A DNA stretch of 64,000 bases from Bacillus sp. HSf4. Lineage in GTDB: Bacteria; Bacillota; Bacilli; Bacillales; Bacillaceae. The notes under the pieces are model-generated. The model saw nothing but the letters and a program-made list of their open reading frames with translations, made no database searches and was not told where the DNA came from. A program made the position numbers and the translations under genes. Positions within the stretch are counted from its first letter, which is position 1. The number at the start of each line of letters is the position of its first letter. This document shows, in pieces, positions 10,344-18,148 of this stretch. Where the stretch lies: NCBI RefSeq assembly GCF_029537375.1, contig NZ_CP120679.1, positions 539,501-603,500 of the forward strand. The letters run 5' to 3'.

Positions 10344-10383
10344 ACCAATCATAACGACGTGATAACGGGGGTTTTCTTTTCCG

Positions 10384-10416
10384 CAAAAAAAGCTGCCCGA
10401 GATCCTCTCAGGCAGC
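10384..10416 (-). terminator. Terminator of the ycnKJI operon
   Basis: On the minus strand GCTGCC-GAGA and TCTC-GGCAGC (10392-10416) form a hairpin followed by a run of seven T. It lies directly after the ycnI stop. Confidence 0.8.
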
Positions 10417-10426
10417 ATAAGTCTTT

Positions 10427-11056
10427 TTACGATTTCTTTCTGCGCACTGTCACGAACAGTGCCGTTCCCCCGAGTAAAACAGCAAGGATTGACAAAATGA
10501 GAGAAGCGGTTTGAATCCCTGAATTTCCCTGAGCTTCTTGCGGTGTCTCTTTTGTTGTCGCTCCATGCTCATCAACGGTTTCGTGTCCGAGCTTGGAAGC
10601 ATCGACGATGTTTGTGATCGAGTGCGGGGTATCGGCGTCTTCATCACCGGTCCATTCGACAATGCTTCCGTCTTTATAATACTGGTAGGCGTCCCATGCG
10701 GCCTGCTGCTGTTTGTCGGGGTTTTTCGCCGTGAAGGTAAACTGCTGGAACTCTCCCGGCTGAATGCCTCCGTCTTCAGCTTCCCATGTCACTCTTGTGA
10801 CCTTTCCGTCTTTTTCTTCGGTGCTCGTTTTCCAGCCGGGAACAGGTTCATACTGCTGAAACTCAACGCCATCAGGCATGCTGAGAACGACTTTAGTCGT
10901 TGCGATATCTTTTTCAACCGGCACTTTGATCGTATATGTTTCCCATGATCCTGCCGCGGATTCGGCGGGCTTGACGGTGACGTGTGCGCTCACCGGTACG
11001 GCAAAAAGCAGAAGTGCTGCGCATACGGCGCTTAAAAACAAGTTTTGTTTAAACAT
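10427..11056 (-). CDS. ycnI: Copper-binding DUF1775 protein YcnI
   Basis: A 209-residue exported protein anchored by a C-terminal helix (GIQTASLILSILAVLLGG, then basic RRKKS). The signal peptide ends VPVSA with His25 as the first mature residue. In characterised YcnI the N-terminal His plus a Trp-containing site forms a monohistidine brace that binds Cu(II). The start at 11056 is set by AAGGAGT 9 nt upstream; the reading frame extends 19 codons further up, inside ycnJ, without a site. It is the last gene of ycnK-ycnJ-ycnI, 4 nt behind ycnJ, and likely acts as a copper chaperone or scavenger at the outer membrane face. Confidence 0.92.
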   Translation of the reverse strand: MFKQNLFLSAVCAALLLFAVPVSAHVTVKPAESAAGSWETYTIKVPVEKDIATTKVVLSMPDGVEFQQYEPVPGWKTSTEEKDGKVTRVTWEAEDGGIQPGEFQQFTFTAKNPDKQQQAAWDAYQYYKDGSIVEWTGDEDADTPHSITNIVDASKLGHETVDEHGATTKETPQEAQGNSGIQTASLILSILAVLLGGTALFVTVRRKKS

Positions 11057-11060
11057 GCTA

Positions 11061-12698
11061 TCAAGACTCCTTTTTATTGACTTTTGCATTAAAAACCGTT
11101 CTGATTTCCTCAAATGATGCTGTTAAGCCATGCACCCGGACTTTCCAGATGCCTTCTTCATTCAGGTTTAAATTTTTCGCTCGGAATACGCCCTTTTCCT
11201 TTTTGGAAAGGGTGAAGGTGCTTTCCTTGCTGTCGCCGAAAAGACTTGTTTTGGAGACCGTTAAGTCGATTTTCTGAATATCTTTGATCACTTCTCCCCT
11301 TCGGTCTTTGACAACGACTTCAAATGTATTGGCTCCGGGCATGTTCGGACTGATTCTTAGTGACAGAGTTTGACCGTCAGTCAGCTGCTTTGTTTCATTA
11401 AATGGCTGCGGAAGCGGCGCCGGCGGGCTTGGTATGTTGGTGAAAACCGCTGTTGTCAAAAGGATGAGAAGACCGGCTGCCCATTCGGCTTTGATCGTGT
11501 GCCTTGAGTGTTTCGGTTTTTTTCTGAAGCGGACATAATGAAACGCCCCAAAGCCGATCATCAACAGGACGAGCCCTGATTTGAGCAGAAGCGTTTTCCC
11601 GTAAAGGGTCTCCAACAGGTTGTTCAATGTATGGACAATGAAAAAGCTGTTTAGCAATCCCGAAAACATCAGGAGCCCCGCTGAAACGAGCGCCCACGGC
11701 GAAAAGCGCCGGATCGTCGCCCATATGGGGTCTTTATCAGGCTTGAGCCAGTCTTTCCCGAAGAACAGCACAATGGAGGCAAGTCCCCCGGTCCAAACGG
11801 ATGCTGCTGTCAAATGGATGAAATCCATCGCTGTCGTCATATAGCTGTAACTCGTTGCAGCGGCATGGCCGGAAAACGATTTGACAAATAAAAGCCCTAT
11901 GAACAGGATCAACCCTAAAATGCTGTTCAATCGTCCGTTTTTCAGCGAGAAAACGGCAAGCAGAGCGACGAGGACGATGTTGACGATCCACAGCATCCCG
12001 CTTGTTGTATGAAAAAGCGTTTCCTTTAACAGTCCAGGCTGAAAAGCCTCCGTCCATGAAACTCCCGCATTTGCCTTTGTCTCAAGCGGCAGCTGAATGA
12101 TGATAGCTGCGCTGATGAACAGGAGCGCGATGTTCCTGACCCGGTTCACGCGGCGGCGCCTGTTGGCCGGCCATCCGTTTTCAGGGCGGTGCCAGACGAG
12201 CCTGAAAAGAACAGCGCCCATGAAAAGGGAAAAACCTGTGTAAAGAAGAACTCGATTCATAACGGTATCGGCCGATGGCAGGCTTTTTGCGGCGCTTGTT
12301 TGCTCATTTGCCAAACCGCCTTGAACGTTGCCGACACTGAAGGGGATCGTGCCTGAGACGGGATGGCCGTCAGCCGATACAGCACGCCATTCAGCTGAAT
12401 AAATATCATTCTTGATATTTTGCTTCAGCCTGACGGTCATGATTTTTCGGTTGTCCGGATCGATTTGCGTTTCCCCTGAATCGACGCGCTCACCCGAAGA
12501 ATTTCTGACCGTTATCGAGTGAAATCCTTCCTGAATCACTTCATTGAATTCGATTTTGACCTCTTTCGGCGCTTTTTCCAGCTCCTGATTCGCCGCCGGC
12601 GCCGAATCGACGATATAAGCATGGGCAAAGGCGGCTTTTGGCACCATGAAGAAGCAGAGAACAGCCATGACTGTCCAAAGTGAAGCTCTTTTTTTCAT
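11061..12698 (-). CDS. ycnJ: Copper uptake protein YcnJ (CopC-CopD fusion)
   Basis: A roughly 545-residue copper importer. A signal peptide ending KAAFA exposes His26 at the start of a CopC-like domain (DSAPAANQELEKAPKEVKIE, then SAEWRAVSADGHPVSG). An eight-helix CopD-type membrane domain follows from about residue 150, then an extracytoplasmic C-terminal domain. The start shown gives a standard signal sequence. ATGs at 12728 (overlapping the ycnK stop as ATGA) and 12716 would add 10 or 6 residues, and none has a strong ribosome site, so translational coupling to ycnK is likely. In B. subtilis this gene is induced by copper limitation and repressed by YcnK. Confidence 0.9.
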   Translation of the reverse strand: MKKRASLWTVMAVLCFFMVPKAAFAHAYIVDSAPAANQELEKAPKEVKIEFNEVIQEGFHSITVRNSSGERVDSGETQIDPDNRKIMTVRLKQNIKNDIYSAEWRAVSADGHPVSGTIPFSVGNVQGGLANEQTSAAKSLPSADTVMNRVLLYTGFSLFMGAVLFRLVWHRPENGWPANRRRRVNRVRNIALLFISAAIIIQLPLETKANAGVSWTEAFQPGLLKETLFHTTSGMLWIVNIVLVALLAVFSLKNGRLNSILGLILFIGLLFVKSFSGHAAATSYSYMTTAMDFIHLTAASVWTGGLASIVLFFGKDWLKPDKDPIWATIRRFSPWALVSAGLLMFSGLLNSFFIVHTLNNLLETLYGKTLLLKSGLVLLMIGFGAFHYVRFRKKPKHSRHTIKAEWAAGLLILLTTAVFTNIPSPPAPLPQPFNETKQLTDGQTLSLRISPNMPGANTFEVVVKDRRGEVIKDIQKIDLTVSKTSLFGDSKESTFTLSKKEKGVFRAKNLNLNEEGIWKVRVHGLTASFEEIRTVFNAKVNKKES

Positions 12699-12724
12699 AT
12701 TCATCCAATCTTTCATTAAAAATT

Positions 12725-13300
12725 TCATGTTTTCAGGCGGCAGCAATCTTCCTTCATGTTTTTCTGAATCTCCTGTGCCGCATCATCAAACGACAAAAGC
12801 CTGCCTCCAAACCCTTTCTTAAATTTCTCCGCGTCGGATCTTGAGGCGAACGCGATTGCCTGCGGCTCACAGCAATGCAAATGAAGATCGGCATCAAGCA
12901 GAAAAACGGCCATTTTGGCGCTGATTGTCGTGTCCAATAAAAAATCGCGGCAGATGATCTGTGCTGCATCATCCTTTACCTTTTCATAGCGGAGCATGGC
13001 ACAGTGGGCGCAGCAAAATTGTTCAACTCCGCCGTCGGCTTTCACGATTTGGACGGACAGCCTCTGATTCGCCGCCGGTTTTCCGCAGACGAGACAGAGC
13101 TGGCCCTGCGGCTGCTTCGGCCGGTTTAAAGCGATCCCGCCGGCCGTTTTGATGACCTGGCCGTTTTCAATAAGCGGTTTGATATCGCGGTACACCGTCA
13201 TTTCAGAGACGTTCAGCCTTTTTGAAATGTCGGAAATCCGCATGGTTTCCTCTTCTTTGATCCACACCAAAATTTGCTGCCTCCGTTTGATTGGTAGCAT
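12725..13300 (-). CDS. ycnK: Copper-sensing repressor YcnK (DeoR HTH + NosL-like domain)
   Basis: A 191-residue regulator. Residues 1-55 are a DeoR-type helix-turn-helix (MRISDISKRLNVSEMTVYRD). The rest resembles the copper protein NosL, with many Cys residues (CLVCGKP, FCCAHC, HCCEPQ) that could bind Cu(I). In B. subtilis YcnK represses ycnJ when copper is sufficient. The start follows GGAGGGGGAG. It is the first gene of the ycnKJI operon and divergent from nasB. Confidence 0.92.
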   Translation of the reverse strand: MLPIKRRQQILVWIKEEETMRISDISKRLNVSEMTVYRDIKPLIENGQVIKTAGGIALNRPKQPQGQLCLVCGKPAANQRLSVQIVKADGGVEQFCCAHCAMLRYEKVKDDAAQIICRDFLLDTTISAKMAVFLLDADLHLHCCEPQAIAFASRSDAEKFKKGFGGRLLSFDDAAQEIQKNMKEDCCRLKT

Positions 13301-13482
13301 TCTCCCCCTCCATTCTTGATTCGTATATGTATAAGCCTATTAAATTGAAGGAAAAGAAACAAGCGGGATGATGATAAAAAATGTGATGAAATGTTGAACT
13401 TTAACAAAAGTTAAAATGGTATTTTTTTAGTTCGCATGACCTGATTGGGAAATAGTAAAACCGCACTGTTTCGAAATTCCTT

Positions 13483-13499
13483 TGTCAGGAAATATCACA
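13483..13499 (+). promoter_or_regulatory. TnrA box upstream of nasB
   Basis: The 17-mer TGTCAGGAAATATCACA fits the TnrA consensus TGTNA-N7-TNACA. Its centre (13491) lies about 50 bp before the start site expected from an AATAAT -10 box near 13530, the spacing known for TnrA-activated promoters. This implies nas expression under nitrogen limitation. Confidence 0.8.
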
Positions 13500-13557
13500 G
13501 GTTTGAACGCTTTAGCGAAGCAATGTGGAATAATAATCACAGAGGGGAGGGGAGAAC

Positions 13558-15873
13558 ATGGGGAAACAGAGGCTGGTTTTAATAGGGAACGGCATGGCCG
13601 GGGTTCGTGCGATTGAAGAGATTTTAAAGCTTGAAAGCGGGTTTGAGATCGTCATTATCGGAAGCGAACCCCATTTGAATTACAACCGGATTTTGCTGTC
13701 TTCCGTTCTTCAGGGCGAGGCTCGAATGGAAGATATTTTCCTGAACACCCACAGCTGGTATGAAGAGAACGGGATAACTCTTTATACCGGAGAAACGGCT
13801 GTCATGATCAATACCGAAAACCGGACGGTGGCAACTGATCAGAACCGTCAAATCGCCTATGACAAGCTGATTGTCGCAACAGGTTCTTCCCCGTTTATCC
13901 TCCCGGTTCCGGGTGCGGACAAAGAAGGGGTGTACGGATTTCGGACGATTGAAGACTGCCGGGCGTTTATAGATGCATCAAGGCGGTACCAAAAAGCCGC
14001 CGTCATCGGCGGCGGCATTTTAGGACTTGAGGCGGCTTCAGGGCTTGCGAATTTAGGCATGGATGTTGAAGTGATTCATCATTCTTCCTATATCATGCAA
14101 CATCAGCTTGATCGCCCAGCGTCAACTATGCTCCAGAATGATCTAGAACGCCAAGGCATTCATTTTCTTTTAGAAAAAGATACGGAAGAGATTCTGGGAG
14201 CAGAACGCGCCGAGGGGGTGCGGTTCAAAGACGGGACGGAGACCCGCGCCGATCTGATCGTCATGGCGGCCGGCGTCAGGCCGAATGTCGCGCTGGCGAA
14301 GACGAGCGGCATTTCAGTAAACAAAGCCATCATTGTCAACGACTATATGCAGACAAATGTTCCAAACATTTATGCCGTCGGGGAGTGCGCGGAGCATAAT
14401 GGAACGGTTTACGGTCTGATTAATCCCTTATATGAGCAGGGAAGAGTGCTGGCAAAGCATATTTGCGGTTTGGCATGCGGCGGCTATCAAGGGTCCGTTC
14501 AATCCACAGCCTTGAAAATCTCAAACATCGCCGCATTTTCAGCAGGCAAAATCAAAGAAGATGAAACGACAACCGCTATCAAACTGATAGACGAGTCAGC
14601 CGGCATTTATAAAAAGGCGGTGTTTCAAGCCGACAAAATGGCCGGTGTGATCTTATACGGGGATACCAGCGGCAAAGAGAAGCTGCTGGAAAGCATCGTC
14701 AAACAAAGGGATATTTCAGTTATAAAAAAAGCGTTGTTTGAAGCGGGGGATGAAAAAAGCTCAGTCGCTTCCATGCCGCCTGGGGAAACGATTTGCCAAT
14801 GCAACGCGGTTACAAAAGGAACGATCATCGAGGCCGTCCGCGTCCGCGGTTTAAAAACGGCCGACGATGTGAAGCGCTGTACAAAGGCTTCCGGCTCCTG
14901 CGGAGGCTGCAAACCGTTAATAGAAGAATTGCTGGCTGTGGCTGCAGACCAGCAATTTGAGGAGCAGACGCTGAAACAAGCGATGTGCTCCTGCACATCA
15001 TTAACGGAAGATGAAGTCGTGAACGAAATACAGATGAAGCATCTTTCTTCCGTTCAGGACGTCATCACGGCTCTGGGGTGGAAAAAGAGCAGCGGGTGCT
15101 CTGTTTGCGTGCCGGCGATTGACTATTATTTAAGGATGATCAGGCCGGAGGTCAATGAGGGTCTCCTGGCGGAGGCACAGGAGCAGGAAGATGGCACATG
15201 CTCGCTCGTTCCGCAAATGTACGGCGGTCTGACAAGTGCAGATGAGCTGAAACGGCTGGCCGGCGTGATGGAAAAATATCAGATTCCCAAGGTGTTTATC
15301 ACACATGATCAAAGATTGAGGCTCTCAGGGATCAGACAGGAGGATCTCCAAAGCATAAAAGAAGAGCTCCACTTGCCGGTTGTCCCGCAGGAGAAACAGA
15401 CAATCGCCGCTGTGAAAGCATGCACTTGCGGGCATATGGAGATGGTTCATAAAGCGGCTGCCGATTTGGAGAAAACGGCCGGGTCGCTGCTGATTCCGGC
15501 AAAGGTCTCGATCGGAATATCGGCATGCCGGGATGATTGTATTCGTGCAGCGGTACAGGATATCGGCATTCTGAAGGCGAACATGGGCTGGGAAATATAC
15601 GCCGGCGGTCAAAGAGGACCGAACGCTGCTGCCGGGGAGTTGATTTTTGTGACCGATCAGCTGGAGGAAGCGGGTGACTTCATTAAAGGTTTTCTGCAGT
15701 ATTACCGGGAAACAGCGAATTATCTTGAAGACATCGGGCGATGGATCGAACGCGCCGGCATCATTCATATTCGGGAAGTTCTATTTGACAACGGACTCAG
15801 AAGGCAGCTGATCGAACGGCTTGAAGGGGAGAAACGGCTGCTGAAGCAAGAAATGATAAAAGGGCTGATCTGA
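13558..15873 (+). CDS. nasB: Assimilatory nitrate reductase electron-transfer subunit
   Basis: A 771-residue flavoprotein feeding electrons from NAD(P)H to NasC. In order: FAD-binding GNGMAGVRAIEEI at the N-terminus; NAD-binding AVIGGGILGLEAAS near residue 147; a BFD-like [2Fe-2S] module from about residue 413 (CQCNAV, then CTKASGSCGGCKP); and a second module from about residue 477 (CSCTSL, then SGCSVCVP). The C-terminal 200 residues resemble the nitrite reductase domain of NasD. They keep SACRDDC but have CTC in place of the first C-x5-C pair, so siroheme binding is doubtful. The ATG follows GAGGGGAGGGGAG. First gene of nasBC. Confidence 0.94.
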   Translation: MGKQRLVLIGNGMAGVRAIEEILKLESGFEIVIIGSEPHLNYNRILLSSVLQGEARMEDIFLNTHSWYEENGITLYTGETAVMINTENRTVATDQNRQIAYDKLIVATGSSPFILPVPGADKEGVYGFRTIEDCRAFIDASRRYQKAAVIGGGILGLEAASGLANLGMDVEVIHHSSYIMQHQLDRPASTMLQNDLERQGIHFLLEKDTEEILGAERAEGVRFKDGTETRADLIVMAAGVRPNVALAKTSGISVNKAIIVNDYMQTNVPNIYAVGECAEHNGTVYGLINPLYEQGRVLAKHICGLACGGYQGSVQSTALKISNIAAFSAGKIKEDETTTAIKLIDESAGIYKKAVFQADKMAGVILYGDTSGKEKLLESIVKQRDISVIKKALFEAGDEKSSVASMPPGETICQCNAVTKGTIIEAVRVRGLKTADDVKRCTKASGSCGGCKPLIEELLAVAADQQFEEQTLKQAMCSCTSLTEDEVVNEIQMKHLSSVQDVITALGWKKSSGCSVCVPAIDYYLRMIRPEVNEGLLAEAQEQEDGTCSLVPQMYGGLTSADELKRLAGVMEKYQIPKVFITHDQRLRLSGIRQEDLQSIKEELHLPVVPQEKQTIAAVKACTCGHMEMVHKAAADLEKTAGSLLIPAKVSIGISACRDDCIRAAVQDIGILKANMGWEIYAGGQRGPNAAAGELIFVTDQLEEAGDFIKGFLQYYRETANYLEDIGRWIERAGIIHIREVLFDNGLRRQLIERLEGEKRLLKQEMIKGLI

Positions 15874-15874
15874 A

Positions 15875-18034
15875 GTGACAGAATTATTATTGAAATACTT
15901 TCGCGAAAAGCAGAAGGAAGTGCAAGCGGAAAAAACGTATGACACGCAATGCCCGTTTTGCAGCATGCAATGCAAAATACAGCTCATCGAACAAACGATT
16001 GTGACCAGGAAAAAGTACAGTGCGGTTGGGAAAGACAATCCGACGACAAAGGGGCGCTTATGCATGAAAGGAATGAACGCCCATCAGCATGCATTCCATC
16101 CGGAGCGCATCACACATCCGCTGCTCAAACAAAACGGCGAGTTCGTGCGTGTATCGTGGGAAGAAGCGCTTCAATACATCAGGGAGCAAGTGACAAACAT
16201 TCAACGTGAAAACGGCTGTGATGCCGTAGGTGTCTACGGAAGCGCGTCACTGACAAACGAAGAAGCATATCTGCTCGGTAAATTCGCCCGCGTCGCCTTG
16301 AAAACGAAGCATATAGACTATAATGGCAGGCTGTGCATGTCAGCCGCGGCCACGGCAGCCAATCAAACCTTCGGGATGGACCGGGGGCTGACAAATGCGC
16401 TTTCCGAAATTCCCCACGCGAGAGTCATCATCCTTGCCGGGACGAATATTGCCGAATGCCAGCCGACGATCATGCCTTACTTTGAAGAAGCGAAGGAAAA
16501 CGGAGCCTACATCATCGTCATTGACCCGCGCGAAACGGCGACGGCGGGCATCGCCGATCTGCATTTGAACATCAAGCCCGGGACAGATGCCGCACTTGCA
16601 AACGGCATGCTGAAGATCGTTATAGAAGAAGGGCTGACAGATGAGACATTCATCAGGCAGAGGGCGGAAGGCTTTGAGGATGTGAAGCGCTATGTGACCT
16701 CATTGTCATTGGCGGATATATCAGAAAAGACCGGTGTGCCGGTCGATCAGATCAGAAAAGCTGCCGTGAAATTCGCCCGCGAGGAAACGGGGATGCTGTT
16801 TACCGCAAGAGGAGTTGAACAGCAGACAGATGGAACAGCGGCTGTCAGGAATTTACTGAATATTCTAATATCAGTTGGGAAGATCGGCAAATTCGGCTGC
16901 GGCTACGGAGCGATCACCGGTCAAGGAAACGGACAGGGAGCGAGGGAACACGGCCAGAAAGCGGATCAGCTTCCCGGATACCGTTCCATTGAAAACGAAA
17001 GACACCGCGCCTATATAGCAGATGTCTGGGGAATCGCGGAAGATGAGCTGCCGCGAAAAGGAGTCTCCGCTTACGAAATGATGAAAAAAATTCATGAGGG
17101 TGGGATCACCGGCATGTTTTTCATGTGTTCAAACCCTGTCGTATCCAGCCCGAACGCCAATTTCGTCAAAGCCGCTTTAAAACAGCTCAAGTTTTTTGCA
17201 GCCGTTGACCTGTTTATGTCAGAGACGGCAAGGCTGGCCGATGTCATTTTGCCCGCTTCGTCCTACCTTGAAGACGAAGGGACGATGACAAACGTAGAAG
17301 GCAGGGTCACATTAAGGGAGGCGTCAAAGCCTTGCCCGGGGGAAGCGAGGCATGACTGGCAAATCATTTGCGACATTGCTGAGATTTTAGGAAAAGGCCG
17401 CTTTTTCTCCTATGAATCTGCCGAGGAGATTTTTAATGAACTGCGGAGAGCAAGCCGTGGCGGAATCGCCGATTATTCGGGCATCACCTATGACAGGCTC
17501 AGACGGGAAGGCGGCATTTTATGGCCTTGTCCCGAACAGGGGCACCCGGGGACAGAGCGCCTGTTTGCAACGGAATTCGCCCATCCGGACAAAAAAGCAA
17601 AAATGTGTGTCGTCCCTAATGAACCGGCGGTCAAAAAAGATGAGCCGACTGAAGAATACCCGCTCTGTTTAACGACGGGAAGGGTGATGTCCCATTATTT
17701 AACAGGTGTGCAGACAAGAAAAAGCGCTGCGCTCAGGGCGAGGCACTTTGAATCATTTATGGAAATCCATCCGAAAACAGCGGCCAAGTATAAGATTGAA
17801 GACCGCGTTTTGGTAAAGGTTGAATCAAAAAGAGGGAGCATGGTCGTCAGAAGCAAATGGTCAGAGTCGATCAGGCCGGACACCGTTTTTGTACCGATGC
17901 ATTGGGCCGATTCGCAAAATGTGAACAGTCTGGTGGCGGAAGATTTGGACCCGTCTTGCAAAATGCCGGGTTTTAAGGTCACTTCTGTCCGCATTCGCCC
18001 TGCTGATGACAAAATTGTGAATAAACTGTCATAA
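15875..18034 (+). CDS. nasC: Assimilatory nitrate reductase catalytic subunit
   Basis: A 719-residue molybdopterin oxidoreductase that reduces nitrate to nitrite in the cytoplasm; there is no Tat signal. The N-terminal CPFCSMQCK plus GRLCMKG supplies the [4Fe-4S] cluster. Typical Mo-bis-MGD segments follow (NGRLCMSAAATAANQTFGMD, VIILAGTNIAECQPT, GCGYGAITGQGNGQGAREHG). The start is GTG, one base after the nasB stop, preceded by AAAGGG, so nasB and nasC are translationally linked. Confidence 0.95.
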   Translation: MTELLLKYFREKQKEVQAEKTYDTQCPFCSMQCKIQLIEQTIVTRKKYSAVGKDNPTTKGRLCMKGMNAHQHAFHPERITHPLLKQNGEFVRVSWEEALQYIREQVTNIQRENGCDAVGVYGSASLTNEEAYLLGKFARVALKTKHIDYNGRLCMSAAATAANQTFGMDRGLTNALSEIPHARVIILAGTNIAECQPTIMPYFEEAKENGAYIIVIDPRETATAGIADLHLNIKPGTDAALANGMLKIVIEEGLTDETFIRQRAEGFEDVKRYVTSLSLADISEKTGVPVDQIRKAAVKFAREETGMLFTARGVEQQTDGTAAVRNLLNILISVGKIGKFGCGYGAITGQGNGQGAREHGQKADQLPGYRSIENERHRAYIADVWGIAEDELPRKGVSAYEMMKKIHEGGITGMFFMCSNPVVSSPNANFVKAALKQLKFFAAVDLFMSETARLADVILPASSYLEDEGTMTNVEGRVTLREASKPCPGEARHDWQIICDIAEILGKGRFFSYESAEEIFNELRRASRGGIADYSGITYDRLRREGGILWPCPEQGHPGTERLFATEFAHPDKKAKMCVVPNEPAVKKDEPTEEYPLCLTTGRVMSHYLTGVQTRKSAALRARHFESFMEIHPKTAAKYKIEDRVLVKVESKRGSMVVRSKWSESIRPDTVFVPMHWADSQNVNSLVAEDLDPSCKMPGFKVTSVRIRPADDKIVNKLS

Positions 18035-18102
18035 AAAGTCATAAAAAGTTAACAAAATTAAATATAATTTGTGATAGTTTTAAAGATGTAGATGAAATAC
18101 AT
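18027..18102 (+). promoter_or_regulatory. nasDEF promoter region with NsrR-like dyad
   Basis: A perfect TATAAT (18063-18068) lies between nasC and nasD. Downstream, ATGTAGATGAAATACAT (18086-18102) is an ATGTA/TACAT dyad resembling NsrR sites. TTGTGAAT (18014-18021) and TTTGTGATA (18068-18076) resemble ResD half-sites. A one-mismatch TnrA-like 17-mer starts at 18027. In B. subtilis nasD answers to TnrA, ResDE and NsrR; the site-by-site assignment here is inference. Confidence 0.5.
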
Positions 18103-18148
18103 TTTTTGGACGATCGCGTGAATTGTTTAAAAAAAGGGGAGGATCATA

